A stretch of DNA of 64,000 bases from Paragyromitra xinjiangensis (GCA_038503065.1 JBCAMK010000007.1:1178001-1242000), one strand, 5' to 3'. Positions 24,721-37,721 are shown, counted from the stretch's first letter. Numbers and translations are program-made. The notes: generated by a model from the letters alone, not told the origin.

Positions 24721-27044
24721 TTACCATAACGGCCAGCTAGAAATTCGAGAAAAGTTTCCTTGCTCGTAAGTTCGTCCATCATGCAGTTCACCGTGGTGCA
24801 GTGAATTAAAGAGTAAAGTACTAGGCGCTGGCGAGATTGTAGTTGCGGGGATCGAAGATAACATGACGCGGAAGGTTACTCGAGTACTCAAATAGGTAGA
24901 GCTGGCTCTGCAATTTTGCCATCATGACGTCAACTGCTTCGCTAGGAAGTTACAATCTTGGAAGGGACATACCGTTATGTGGTGTTTGGACAGCGTCGAC
25001 GCTAATCAAGAATTTTCGACAAGGATCGTCGGTGCCAAGAAGATCCACGTCAGGGAAAGGAAGGGCACGTTTTAGAACCCTTGTATGTCAGGTATATTTG
25101 ATACTAACACATTGTAACAGGAGAGCCTGCGGTAGTCGATTTAGAAATACCTGCTGCAAACCCATCATGCATAACGGGTGTTATCAAGATAATAGGATCG
25201 GGTCGCTATGATCGGGTTACAAAACTCACTAGAATTTGAGTTTTGGGGGTAAAGAGATTTTAAGATGGAAGAATGCTGGGTCGTTCAATCCCAGTCTCAC
25301 GGCCTAATGGTTTATTTACCAGAATCTAACAGGCCAGTGGAGACAGTACATTAATTTTATTGTAGCTTTTCTAATTAACTCTAGGAAGGAGCCAGCCCAA
25401 TATTTTCTTCAGGCGCAGGCTTTTCTTCCTCCTTGATATATCCCCTTTGGAGTACTGGTAATGGCCCGTTACCCCTTCACACATCAAAGTAGCCTAGAAT
25501 CCAATGATATTCCTGGGCTTAGTGAGACATGCATATTTCACTTTCCTGAGTGATTAAGGCGCTCAACCACGACGAAGGCCTGAGGCAATGGCCCACGGCT
25601 TAATCGAGTTTACGTGTCTCACTAAGCCAGGGCAGCTTTTACTCTGCCGGGGCGGCGGCGCGTCCATGGTGGTCCCTGTCGGGGATCAATATGCTGAAAG
25701 TCTACTCGAGTATATTTAGGAGTGGCAGAATGCGCACTTCCCGATCTCATCAATTGCCGACCTGCTTTGACAGCACGGAGATAAGCCCAGCCTCGTTAAA
25801 TAGAACTGTTCTCATATCTGTTTCGTGGCGGGGTTTCGCGAAGGTCAAAAATTTACTCCAGAACTTAAGTGATCAGCACCTTAGCATCTTAAGCACCTGG
25901 CCATAGTGTTACCTTTCTATGGTATCTTTGCATTCCAGTAGCAACGAGATATGAACATGTATGGTAAGATAGAATTCATCTATTCCGTGAGTTATTTCTC
26001 TGTGTGCGTGTTCTGGGTGAGCACGGGGTTCGGGCTGTCTGTCCTGTCGAGGCTTTGAACACGCAAAGGGCTTCACACCAAAGAGTAAGACATCGTGGGT
26101 GGCGGAAGAGTGTTGGTGGGTACACAGCATATGAGCTATAGAGGGTGAGCATCCACAACTTCGTCATTGTGCTTAAAATTGAACACTCAAGAAGTCACAT
26201 TAACTACAATCTGTTAGGTATGAAATCGCCTGCTAGAGGAACCAATTGCGGCAAGGGAAAAGGTAGGATGCGATAGACTAGATCTATATACACGTACTTA
26301 CTATACCTCTTTTATCCACTTTAATTTCTTAGCGAGAATAGAGCATGCCTTATCCAACTGACCTTGCCTGACCTGCCTGACCTCACCTGTCTCTAAAAAT
26401 ACAATCCCTAGCCGCGGCTTCCATTACCATGGTTCACCCTTTATCGCTAAACGGATACCCACCTGTTGGAGATGTTTCCTAATACGGGGCGTGGCTTCGG
26501 GGTCGGAAATGATTGAGAGACAGGTACCTGAGCACACGGGCACTTGGGCACCCGAGAGAGCTATTTAGATAGGGGTCGTATGCCCACCTCTAGCAAGCAA
26601 GCAATCGAGCCTTCTATTCCTCCCTACGTACTCCCAATATTACAACACCACCGAAGATCAGCCCGACGAGTGATTCCACATGACTCCACGCTGAAATCCT
26701 TTTCCTTTACTTTACACATTAGCCACATCTAGTGCTAAGCTATAGCGGGACATGCATACACACACAGGGTACTGCGGCCTCTCTTGATTCCCCGTCAGAA
26801 ACGAGGTACTTGGATATGCATTGCACTTGCTTCCAGTGTACTACTGTCTACATGTGGTTTCAGGCGATACCCGGGGAAGGTCTCGTGCAGCCAAGAGGGT
26901 AGTGGCGCCTTTCAATGAGGCTTAAGGCATTTCTACCAATTGAAAGTCTCTATTCCCCCTGGTTCCGCTTGATTCCCGGGGGTATCGTCTGGAACCCTAG
27001 GTGGTGGGGGAAACCTATCACACTTTCTCATCAGTATTTGGTGT
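24721..27044. other. intergenic region between hAT remnant and 5S gene
   Basis: No gene is recognised. It contains the inverted repeat at 25,516-25,628 and a patch of short direct CCTGAC repeats near 26,360-26,390. More hAT sequence might be expected beside the remnant, but I found no further transposase motifs and could not define terminal inverted repeats. Confidence 0.45.
25516..25628. repeat. 14-bp inverted repeat with inner stem
   Basis: GGCTTAGTGAGACA at 25516-25529 is matched perfectly by its reverse complement at 25615-25628. Inside, GATTAAG (from about 25552) pairs with CTTAATC (near 25598-25605), so the 113-nt segment could fold as a long hairpin or cruciform. It has no coding content. 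It could be a small non-autonomous DNA transposon, a structured transcript, or chance; the nested pairing makes chance less likely. Confidence 0.5.
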
Positions 27045-27160
27045 GTTCGGTCGTAGGACAATGAGAATGATCTATCCCGTCCGCTCTGGCATATCTAGGC
27101 ATCTTATCGCCTGGTTGGTACTGCACTGGGTGACTATGTAGGAATCCCAGGTACTGAACT
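27045..27160 (+). rRNA. 5S ribosomal RNA gene (dispersed copy, possibly divergent)
   Basis: The 116-nt sequence opens with GTTCGGT and closes with ACTGAAC, which pair as the 7-bp terminal stem (one G-U). Internally it has ATCCCGTCCGCTCTG, ATCGCCTGGTTGGTACTG and the late block CTGGGTGACTATGTAGGAAT, in the order and spacing of eukaryotic 5S rRNA. A Pol III T-run follows. Isolated 5S copies away from the rDNA array are normal in filamentous ascomycetes. Within the internal control region the usual TTAAGC reads CTAGGC, so this may be a variant or a decaying copy. Identification rests on pattern and pairing, not alignment. Confidence 0.78.
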
Positions 27161-27165
27161 CATTC

Positions 27166-27169
27166 TTTT
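27166..27169 (+). terminator. Pol III terminator of the 5S gene
   Basis: A TTTT run begins six bases after the predicted 3' end of the 5S rRNA, the minimal RNA polymerase III termination signal. Confidence 0.6.
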
Positions 27170-27941
27170 GCCGAGTGGTTACAAGAAAGGATCGAGAATA
27201 ACTGAAGTGCTGTTACTAGAGAATTTTAGCTCTTATAGTTCCTACTTTAAAGCCACTTGAGAATTGGTTACCGTTTGATGAGCGTGTACTGTTCTAGTTT
27301 CATGAAAAAAGATACTCACCAATCATCACTCGTACTTTGGCATCCTCATCACTCAGCTTATCTTATCTTCTAATTTAATTTAGTTTATGGATGCTAGCGC
27401 GTTGGTTGGGGAAAATTTTTCTATAAATGGAAAGGCTATACCTGGAATCTAACGGTATCGAGGCACGTAATGTCGTGGACTTTTGATCCTAAACGCGGTA
27501 GGCATGAGAAACGTGTTATAAACTCCATAAGGTATCTTGATGTACCCTACTGCCAGATAGGTACGTGTAATTACATGTATATTATTAGTAAGGCCTAAGG
27601 TTACTAAGGCCTGGATTAATGGGTATAGTCACCATGCCAGCGATGCATCATATGGTATCACTCGGTTAGACTTTTTGCGGCTAATTTCATGAGAAGACAT
27701 AACGAGCAAAACTGGAGTTTCTGTACCTCTAGTGGCAGAAATCAGGCAGCGAGGCTACTGGAGATATAAAGGCGAGGTAGGAGAAGCCCTCTACGACGTT
27801 TATCGAGACAATCAGATCCCCTGATCCAAAAAGACGCTGGTGGCTTGGCGTTCCACTTCACGATTCGTAGCCGCATACTGATAGCCAGGAACACGTCTTC
27901 CCCACACCAAACATCCCATCACGCATACCCCGCTGCTTCCA

Positions 27942-30900
27942 ATGTCAGCTGAAGAAAGAAACCAGCGTATAGATCACGCGTTATCTTCACTTGTCGAGAC
28001 TTTCTTACCTGGTGACCTAAGCGAGGATGATGAGAGTGTTGGCGAGAGACATGATGTCTTGTTGGATAGAGCACGGCATATTATCAAAAGGTCAGGATCC
28101 TTCATGAATGAGATGCAATTATGTTTAATTACCCGTAAAAAATGAAAGTGCTGATTCGCTTTGTGGTGCTTCTAGTCAGAAGCAACCGGGGGTTGTAATG
28201 GATGTACAGCATGTTGGCGATTTGATCAAGAAGAAACGTGATTATAATCAGTGCTCTTGCTTTTGTCAAATTGATTATTCTGGGGACTGATGCCAAAAGA
28301 ATCGAGAATTTAGTCGTCCGAGACCATAAATCGCCTGACCCCGCGTTACGATTCTCGAACCTCTGCACAAAACTTCTAAACCAACGGGTTCTGTCGCAGA
28401 AATGGGCAATTCTCTACTTACTTCATGAGCTTGCCGATTCGCCATCTTCGGGAGGCCCTTCAGCTTCCGTGGCGGATCAAACCTTTTCTATGGCGCCTAG
28501 CGCAGGTGATGCGGTGTTTTCGGAAGCATTTAGTTACATGGGCCTGCATCGATTACCAGGACGAGATAATACTCGGGGACCTGGAGGAGGTCTGGTTGGT
28601 GGTGATCTTGGAGGACAATGGGGAGGTCTAGGGCCTGGGGTTGACCAAGCCGGAATGAGGACTAAGGCGGAACTGTTGACAGAAAGAGACGAAGGAATCG
28701 GTAATTCTCATAAGACTTAAAACTTGGGTGAAACACTGAACTAACGCGCAAAAGAGCCGAGTGAGCAAGCGCTACTATCAAGTCTACCTTTTACACTTCT
28801 TGGCCTCTCCTCAAACTCCCTTCCATTCAACGCAGTTGCTATTCCGCCTAACACGAAAGATCCATCACCTATACAGAAATATGCAATTTCTATCCCGCCA
28901 ACTCTTCCACTACCACTCGTCTCGCTTCTACATACCCTAGCAGAGCCATCGCTCCTATACAAGTCTCTAAATGAATTTGTTGAATCATCGTTTGAGGGAG
29001 AAATTCATGGTGGATTAGTCGGTCAATCGCTCAAATCTGCAATGGGGCTAGAGTTGCGAGGCTATATCAATCTTGTTGGTGGGTTGGAAAGTGAGATTCG
29101 GAGGGCGGTTGCGACAGCCGATACTACCAAAGGAGTGAGAGCAGCGGGGGTTACCCTAAAACGATGTGTGGTATGGACTAGAGAGGCAACTATGGGGTTG
29201 AGATTAATGAGCTTGATCGTCGAGCAAACTAGAGGTGTGTTGCTAATATACATCCTGGCGGTGGTGCCCCTAGGGACGTGAAATTGATACTTTCGTCTGG
29301 ACTAGATAAGAAGGGTGGGCAACTTATTTCCACTATCCACAACTTCGCCTCGTCGCACGGGGACCCATTTGTGCATGCATTCGCTGAGCGTCTGCTAAGC
29401 AACGTCACTCGTCCTTTCTACGACATGCTCAGGCATTGGATATATGATGGCGAACTTACCGATCCTTACCTAGAATTCTTTGTCATTGAGCAGAATCCCA
29501 GCATCCCAGATGGTAGCGGTGCTAAAGTTGGAGCCTCCTCGGTGTGGGAAGACAAATATACGATCCATTCACCACAAGTACCAACAATAATAACAGAATC
29601 ATTCGCGAAAAAGGTGTTTCTCATTGGAAAATCGCTCAACTTCATCCGCCATGGTTGTAGTGACGCGGAGTGGGTAGAGAGTTACTCCAAATCCACTTCC
29701 AAGGAGTTAACATATGGGGATACTGCTCGGTTGGAAATGAGCATCGACGAGGCCTACAAAACAACAATGGCCAGGCTCATTGAACTTATGGGAACCAAGT
29801 TCAAACTATTTGATCACTTGCGTGCCTTGAAGAAATTCTTGCTATTAGGGCAGGGCGACTTTATCGCGTTGCTTATGGAAGGATTGTCTGGTAGTTTAGA
29901 ACGACCAGCAAACACTTTATACCGCCACAATTTAACTGCGCAATTGGAGCATGCAATCCGTGGATCAAACGCGCAATTCGAGTCGCAAGATGTTCTGAGG
30001 AGATTGGATGCAAGGATGCTAGAATTGAGCCATGGTGAGATTGGTTGGGATGTCTTCACGCTGGAGTATAAGATCGATGCGCCGGTGGATGTTGTTGTCA
30101 CCCCGTACGGTAGCCGACAATACTTGAAGGTTTTTAACTTTTTGTGGAGAGTCAAGAGGGTTGAATTTGCTCTGGGAAGCTCTTGGAGACGGTTCATGAC
30201 AGGAGCACGAGGTGTGCTGAGGGCAGTAGAAGACTTGGTTGGCGCCGATTGGAAAAGAGCTCGATGCGTAGTCGCGGAGATGGTTCATTTTGTGAACCAA
30301 TTACAGTACTACATTCTTTTTGAGGTAATATATTTATTGGAATTGCTACTTGAGTGGAAAATTCTGACTTTCTTGATTTCACCCCCCCTCCAGGTCATTG
30401 AGTCTTCGTGGGATACGTTAGAAAGGGCTACATCTAAGCCAGAAGCTACATTAGATGATCTGATCGAAGCACACGCAAAGTATTTACAACACATCACTCA
30501 TAAAGGGCTTTTAGGCAGTACCAGTGCCAGGAGCAGCGGTAAGAAAAGGGTTGGGGATGTAGCTGATGATACGTTTATGAATCAGCTACACGAGATCTTA
30601 AAAATTATGTTGGCATATAAAGATGCTGTTGATGGGCTTTACGGGTATAGCGTAGCGGAGTTTACGCGTAGGCAAGAGAGAGGCGCACGGATTGAGGCAA
30701 GAACTAAGAAAGGGCAGTGGGGAATAAGGGAGGCCGATGAAGAAGGCGATAGTCGCATAGGTGGTACGCCTGGGAGGTGGAGCGGTGGAGATGATGCAGG
30801 GGATATAATGCTACCAAGCTTGAGATCAAGACTGAAGTCCCTTTCTGGAGACTTTCAAGCAAGGGTAGTTGTGTTATTGGGAGATTTGGCGTATCAAAGT

Positions 30901-31008
30901 GATATGGATATGAGGTTACTTGGCGTCCTTTTAAGTTTCAACGAGTACGTTCTTCCTACCCAACAAACACCTTTAGCTTTAAGATTGAAGTTTGTGGCTG
31001 ATGAATAA
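27942..31008 (+). CDS. gamma-tubulin complex component 3 (GCP3/Spc98/Alp6)
   Basis: Core subunit of the gamma-tubulin complex that nucleates microtubules at spindle pole bodies. Six exons (27942-28090, 28176-28237, 28314-28700, 28755-29234, 29306-30324, 30394-31008) join in phase to give 903 residues. The conserved GCP N-terminal region includes GLVGQSLKSAMGLELRGYI, AGVTLKRCVVWTREATMGLR, GDPFVHAFAERLL and RPFYDMLRHWIYDGEL. The C-terminal gamma-tubulin-binding half includes FNFLWRVKRVEFALG. The upstream LSQKWAILYLLHELADS and the wording around CVVWTREATMGL fit GCP3 rather than GCP2. The first donor (GTCAGG) and second donor (GTGATT) are weak, but phase and conserved residues on both sides support them. 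A short insertion rich in Gly (PGGGLVGGDLGGQWGG) sits before the core. Confidence 0.93.
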
Positions 31009-31898
31009 AGGTATTATCCGGTTGTTAATAAGAGAACAAGGGGAAGGGAAAAGAGGGGAACACCTAGAACCCAAGCTGGATCAAAAGGGAAGGATGATTC
31101 TGGAGCTGGAGATGAAACCCAAGCATAATGTTGTTTCCTATTTCTATACTTATTTCGTAGGGTTAGGGTGTTGCGCGTTTTAAAATGGGTATAGGTGATA
31201 CGATAGAGGAACAATTGAGGGTCATTATTTGCGAGTAAGTGCTCATACCGGAACAATTTCCCTCTGTGAGTCATCGCTGAGATCGAGAGATTCAGAATGA
31301 GTGTGTTCCGGGTTCTTCCTGTGGCCCGATGTTACCCACGCCGAGAAGGTCCGGGTTTGCCGAGGTTCAGCACCGGATTATCTTTAACGAGCGGGTAACT
31401 AATGACGTTGCGCGCATTCCGTCAGCCCTTCCGATAGCCCATACAGTAACCGAAAAACAGACAATTGCGTTCCTACAGTTTTTGGGGGGTTTTCACATGC
31501 CCATATTTAAACGAACCAATTCATACCTTGTACTCCACATTATTTGTCCGCATATGGATCCTAGATTATGCCATTGATAATTGCCTTCCGTCCGAAGCAG
31601 CCAAAGCCTAGTGGAATAACTTTGGCTTTTCAAGCACACCTAACCCCAGATGTCTCTTATCAACAAGAACTCTTTCTGTTTGACGTAGGTCTAGGTCTCG
31701 GCTTTCACGAGCTCTAACCCGCTGGGCCGAGAGCTCCCGAGGGATGGTCGGTTTTCATGACTTTAAATTTCTTTTATGGGCCTCTTAGTTTATTCTTCTC
31801 TTTCTGTTTCAGCTTCCCCCTCTCTCCATTATCTTTCGGCGGTTTCTCCATCATCGTCCCCCATAGATTATAATCTTCTTCTGCTTCTGTCTTTTATC
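31009..31898. other. intergenic region, GCP3 to isocitrate lyase
   Basis: About 0.9 kb between two plus-strand genes. The last hundred bases are pyrimidine-rich (CT-rich leader, about 31,790-31,890), a usual feature upstream of highly expressed fungal genes, and presumably form the isocitrate lyase 5' leader. A TGACGT element lies near 31,400. Nothing else is recognised. Confidence 0.5.
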
Positions 31899-33879
31899 AT
31901 GTCTACCCAAGCCGCCCTAGAAGCCGAGCAGAAGGCCTTCGAGACCGAAGTTGCAGCCGTAAAACAATGGTGGTCCCAATCACGTTGGCGTTACACAAAA
32001 AGGCCTTTCACGGCCGAGCAGATCGTAGCTAAGAGGGGAAACTTACCAATCAGTTACCCGAGCAATGATCAGAGTAAGAAGGTCTGGGAAATTCTCGAAC
32101 GGAGATTTGCAGGCAAGGAGGCGAGCTTCACATACGGATGTCTTGACCCCGTCATGGTTACCCAAATGGCGAAGTATCTAGAAACGGTGTATGTGAGTGG
32201 TTGGCAGTGTTCCTCGACAGCAAGTTCTTCAAATGAGCCGAGTCCAGACCTGGCGGATTATCCTATGGTAAGTTTAAATTTCTAATTTTTAATATTTACG
32301 ATTTTGGCGTTGCGATTTCACATGCTAAAACTTCCCCGAGTGTTCCTGATTGTGGGGTTGACATGGCTATTTTCCTTCCACGCTTTCACATGTAATTGAT
32401 ATGCCCCACTTGTCTAGGACACGGTCCCGAACAAAGTCGAGCACCTCTTCAAGGCTCAGTGCTTCCACGATAGGAAACAGCGCGAAGCCCGCTTATCTGC
32501 CCCGTTATCAGAACGTTCTAAACAGGCCAACATCGACTACCTTCGACCCATCATAGCCGATGCTGATACTGGCCATGGAGGTCTCACAGCTATCATGAAG
32601 CTCACCAGGCTCTTTGTTGAGAAAGGTGCTGCTGGAATTCATATCGAGGACCAAGCACCAGGCACCAAGAAATGTGGACATATGGCTGGGAAGGTATTGG
32701 TGCCTGTTAGCGAACACATTAATAGGCTCGTTGCAATTAGGGCGCAGGCCGATATTATGGGTACAACCCCTCGCCACAAAGATCTTAGACGATTCTCAGC
32801 TAATTTCTGTTTTTTTCCCCTAGGCGTTGATCTCCTTTCAGTTGCTCGTACGGACTCCGAAGCCGCAACGCTAATAACCTCAACAATTGACCATCGCGAT
32901 CATCCATTCATCCTCGGTTCAACAAATAGTTCACTCCAACCACTTCATGATCTCATGGTGGCGGCTGAGTCTTCCGGAAAGTTTGGAGGCGAGCTACAAG
33001 CCGTCGATGATGCTTGGACAGCTTCTGCTGGCATTAAACTATTTGAAGAGACAGTGATCGATGCCATCAATGCTGGTGTTTATGCTGACAAACCTAAACT
33101 CATCAATCAATATCTCTCTGCAGCAAAAGGTAAGAGCAATGCTGAAGCAAGGGCGATTGCAAAGGGCATTACTGGTGTCGATGTCTACTGGAATTGGGAC
33201 AGTCCAAGAACCAGGGAGGGATTCTACAGATACCAGGGTGGCACCAAGTGCGCTGTCATGAGAGCGGTATCTTATGCTCCGTACACGGACTGCTTGTGGA
33301 TGGAAAGCAAGAAACCAGACTACGCTCAGGCTGTTGAGTTCGCTGAAGGCGTGCATGCTGTATGGCCTGAACAGAAGTTGGCTTACAACCTGTCGCCAAG
33401 TTTCAATTGGAAAGGTATGCCACACTCTTAGATCTCGATTTATGAGCCCCGTTGCTGATTCGCGTGTGTGTATGTGCAGCCGCTATGTCTTCTGATGAGC
33501 AAGAAACCTATATCGAGAGGCTTGGGAAGCTTGGGTATTGTTGGCAATTCATAACACTTGCAGGACTCCATACCACTGCTCTAGCTAGCGGTAAAGTTTC
33601 CCTTTTTTTTCCCTACCCTTTCTATTTGCGATAACTGACACGCTCCCCTTTGTAGATACTTTTGCGAGGAACTACGCCAAGCAAGGGATGAAGGCCTACG
33701 GCAACTTAGTCCAAGAACCGGAGATGGAGAATGGTGTCGACGTAGTGCTACATCAGAAGTGGAGTGGTGCCAACTACATCGACAATATGTTGAAGATGGT
33801 CACGGGAGGCGTATCGTCAACGGCGGCAATGGGCAAGGAGGTAACAGAGACACAGTTTACTGGGTACACTAAAAATTAG
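31899..33879 (+). CDS. isocitrate lyase
   Basis: Cleaves isocitrate to glyoxylate and succinate, the first committed step of the glyoxylate cycle needed for growth on acetate and fatty acids. Five exons (31899-32267, 32418-32760, 32824-33414, 33480-33590, 33656-33879) join in phase to give 545 residues, the usual fungal length. The active-site signature KKCGH lies at 207-211 with catalytic Cys209. Flanking conserved blocks include [37 protein letters not shown] and [10 protein letters not shown]. The start at 31899 opens [19 protein letters not shown]. The C terminus reads TQFTGYTKN, so there is no evident SKL-type peroxisomal signal. 2-Methylisocitrate lyase is the close alternative, but there is no mitochondrial presequence and the N-terminal [14 protein letters not shown] block fits isocitrate lyase. 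Glucose repression and acetate induction are family knowledge only. Confidence 0.95.
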
Positions 33880-34755
33880 GCGTTTTTCAGTGGCTAGACC
33901 GATGCGGGAAGTTTTGTTTTTTGTTTTTTGTTTTTGGGGCGATCGTAAACTTCGTAGAAGATAGGTCTCGGCGATTTCTCGGGTGCTGTTGTTTTCTTTG
34001 GATGGAGTGTCCTTGTATAACTTGTTCAGTTGTTTTTTCTCCTGATGAATTCCACTTTTCTTACTAGCGCCCTTCACACATTTTTTGAGTCCCGACGTTA
34101 TTATGACTCGAGCCATGTGGCATAAATTTATCGCTCCATAAAGCCTACGCCAAGATAATCCCCCAGATTCTCGATAGAAGCTATCCATCTAGCTATACTC
34201 CTGCAACCCAATCCTAGCCAGGAAAAGATACAAGAGTCTAAATTCTCAACAAATAGGAGAAATCTTTCGGCATATTCCTCAAGCATCAGATACGACCTAG
34301 ATCTGCCGTACCCTTTCATGCTCTAGCCCATCTAACGTGAAGCATCATGGCAACTCACTCGGCAGCTCTCAGAGCATCTCCATCACGATCAAAAATGATT
34401 ATCATCTTAAAAAGATTGATATGACGTAGTTATCCGCTATGGGTACCATACATGCAGGTGGGGTTGAATTATCGCATTTGATCTGGTGCCTGTGACTGCA
34501 AGAGGTCGGGTTCGAAATCAGCCCAACGAATGCTGGGCGGAATTGATTGGTAAAAGCACAGATGTTTGTGGAACGGATTGGGCCAGCATATTATTCGAGA
34601 CTGTACCGAATCAATGGCTTTGCCTAGTATGCAAAGGCGGCCTGTTCTGCAAACGTTAATGATCTACGGGCAAGTAGAGCGCCGCACTAGAAAGCTTGGA
34701 GGCGGCAAGTGTGATAATTGGTTCACATAAAATATTGCATGATAGCATTATATAG

Positions 34756-34836
34756 GACATCGTGGCCGAGTGGTTAAGGCGACAGATTAGAAATCTGTTT
34801 CTTTCGGGAGCGTAGGTTCAAATCCTGCCGATGTCG
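34756..34836 (+). tRNA. tRNA-Ser(AGA)
   Basis: Type II tRNA with a long variable arm. Acceptor stem GACATCG (34756-34762) pairs with CGATGTC (34829-34835), followed by discriminator G. The D arm is GCC/GGC around GAGTGGTTAA. The anticodon stem ACAGA/TCTGT encloses loop TTAGAAA with anticodon AGA at 34789-34791, decoding UCN serine codons. The T loop is TTCAAAT. The gene has no intron. CCA is not encoded, as in all nuclear tRNA genes. Confidence 0.96.
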
Positions 34837-34842
34837 CTATCC

Positions 34843-34846
34843 TTTT
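34843..34846 (+). terminator. Pol III terminator of tRNA-Ser(AGA)
   Basis: A TTTT run starts seven bases after the tRNA 3' end, with a second one ten bases on. Confidence 0.7.
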
Positions 34847-37721
34847 GCCCTTTTCATATTGGGTTGGGGCTCTCTTTTTATAGCCGCTTGCTAAATCGGA
34901 TCCCTGCAAAAACGTGACGTTTATAGCTATCGCGAAACCCTCAAACAGAGAAATCGTGACTATTTAACTCCCAGCCATTTATCCGGATATACTTGAAAAC
35001 GGGAAGGCCAGACTATATTCAAGGGTAGAACCTGGTGAACATGCTGGAAAATCGGTTTTCTATGTAATCAATAGTTTCCTCTTCTCTTTTGACTATGTCC
35101 TCTAGCACCTTTTTGTACTTCTTTCAATCCTTGAATATAAATAGTTAATCATCCGCACTGCTATTTTTTGGGCCAGTACCTCGTTTTCCTGTAGGGGAAT
35201 CACAATCAACACCTTTGGGAGAGCTTTTTACTGAGATTATTCCCTTCTACCAACCGCGTTCCGAGACGATATCAGCCCCTCTGCCTGCGGCGCTCGAGAG
35301 TCACGGGCTATTTAACTTCATGTTTCCGGTGCTGACCCCAACCCGAAATCAGGGCAGAAGAGAGTAAGCATGGAATGCTTCATCGATGATACTAAAAGAT
35401 AGCAAAAATCTAGATTATCCGAAAGTCATGCAAACACGTTGCCCAAGCCCCGGCGGGAAGGACTTAAAGCACCACGGGAGGAGAGGTTCACAGAATTCTC
35501 TTAAAGAATCCCTCCAAGCTATGGAGATAGTATACTATCTTCACGAAAGAATTTACCAAGCTTTTACTATCTCTAACCAAAGTGGTGAGGCTGCTCACTT
35601 CGATCTATACGAAATGGGTGTGTTAATATAGAAGAGCGAAGGTATGTAGAGAAAATCGCCCACCTGACAATGAAAATGGCTCCCAAGTCACGAGGGAACA
35701 CCTCAAGTCATCCATGGAAAGAGATTCAGGGGTCTTACCTCAACTTTTCCGGCCAAAACGAGTAATGAAGAGACCCTGTTTTCATCGAGTGATATTTTAT
35801 GAATGCCCGAAAGCACGCAACATAACCCAAAATAAAACATATCACGAATAGGCTAGTCGCAAAATCGACGTCTGAAACATTTTAATTCTTGGTAAAACAA
35901 ATCTAAACTAGCGCTGAGTTAACCTTGGCTGAGGTGATACGGATACACGAAGTAAGCAACAGACGAATAGAGAACCGAGGGTAGTTCTAACAATAGAGAT
36001 ACGTCGGAAAGGAGAAGGAAGGTACCGTGCCGCTGTGACAGGAAAGAATAATTTCTTATTCTTGTGTGAGTATGGGAAGAGCAAATCCAATCCAGCTGCA
36101 AGCAACATCGCGATTTAGGATCGCCATTCTTGGTAGTACAGACGTGACGTGACAATGATGAAGAAACAGAAAGTGGAAGTTTATAACGAAAAATGTTCAA
36201 CCCCGCATAAGCCTACTACCTGGTACACACATATGGCATGCAGCAATCACCACAACCCCACAGTGCTCGGGCCAGAGACGTAAAAATGGAATAGCGGGGT
36301 TACCCATTATGACATCGGTATCCAGATTGCATTTCCCATGCTTGACCTGAGCACTCGGGGATGGGTATAAAAATCGGAAAGCTTTAGTCCCTGCTCTCAT
36401 ACGAATTTGTATGGCAAAGGCCGTGCACGTTTTCCGATTTTTAACACCCTGTGCGAGTACCTAGGCAGGTTTATACTCGGCAGAGGCACTTAATCGAGGA
36501 TCAATTAAATACTTTCCTTGACCATTAAGCCTATACAGAACAAGATATAGACGAACACTCCAAGCGTAAGATGCATATACAGAATAGAATAGATACAGTT
36601 TGATGTTAAAGATACGTACATGCAATAAAATACTAGTTAGTTACAAAACCTGCAGAAAACCCCACACGCAGCCCTCAGGGCAGAAACTTAAATCCTCCCC
36701 AACTGCAGCTAAAGCCAATTTCAGCCCTACACATCGGGAAGCAAAAACAAACAAATGGGTGATTATAAAGATATGTACTGTAAAGTAACGACCGGCCGAC
36801 TGTTTTCAAGCCCCCCTAACCTTTCGGCTCCCCTTATCCCTTTATGCCGTGCCTTGACCCCATCCTCTCTTTCTACTATATCCTCACCTACCTTATCCCT
36901 CCTTAAAAAAAAGAAATCCAACCCCCTATGCCGGTATGCAATATTGAAAGAAATAAACGAATGAATACGAACAAAAAGAAAAGTGTGCATTTATTTTTCA
37001 CTAGCACCCTAAGCAGGAATACCAGAGAACCGCACAAAATACTACATAACAAGACATAACAGCGATGTAGAGTGTCCTGAGGCAGGAAGCAAATCCAAGC
37101 ACAGCAAGTGTGTTAAAATCTCATACGGTATGTTCGAGTGAGAAGAAAAGAACCAGAAAGTTCAACCAAAACAAAATACGAACTGGATCTGAACACATCT
37201 TGTGAAAAGTGTAAGATGAATGCGTAGGTAAATAGAGTATTCTGAAACAAAAGTAAAATTTGAACACAGCGAATGCGTCACGATCCCAAGATATGTTCGA
37301 AGAGGTGCCGAAGGAAAAAGAACGAGCGCAATAAAACACAAGAACCAAACCAAAAATAAAGGATTCCGAACCCAAGTCGAAAACAAAAGAAAAGAAAAAA
37401 GTTACACACTATAAAGAACAAGGAAGAAAAATAAACCCCTATCTTAATGCCATATGACCTGACATTCACTTAGCTTAAGAATTACCGTTCCAGGTAACCC
37501 TAGCTGCTATGTACCTTACAACAATCACGGCCTCTCAAAGGATGCAAGAGATGCGTGTATACAACCCCTTTCCTTCTCCCTCCCTCCATACCCTCACCTA
37601 CTAATCAAACACACTCCGAAACTCATGTCTGTAATTACCCGAATCGACACGTCTAGGGAAATCATAACTTTTTGGATTTCGTTTCGGTCGTTAATCGTTG
37701 TCGCTTTTCGGACTGAAGATA

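Larger units (their letters stand above)
33880..37721. other. 3.8-kb intergenic region around tRNA-Ser(AGA)
   Basis: Apart from the tRNA gene nothing is supported. GTTTTTT-type repeats at about 33,910-33,935 lie just beyond the isocitrate lyase stop. A tRNA-like B-box (GGGTTCGAAATC) near 34,508 lacks proper stems. From about 36,960 to 37,450 the plus strand is A-rich and is probably the 3' flank of the bZIP gene. Confidence 0.5.

Noticed and set aside
34445..34525. tRNA-like segment with GGGTTCGAAATC
   Set aside because: The T stem has mismatches and no acceptor stem pairs; at most a degraded tRNA or SINE relic.
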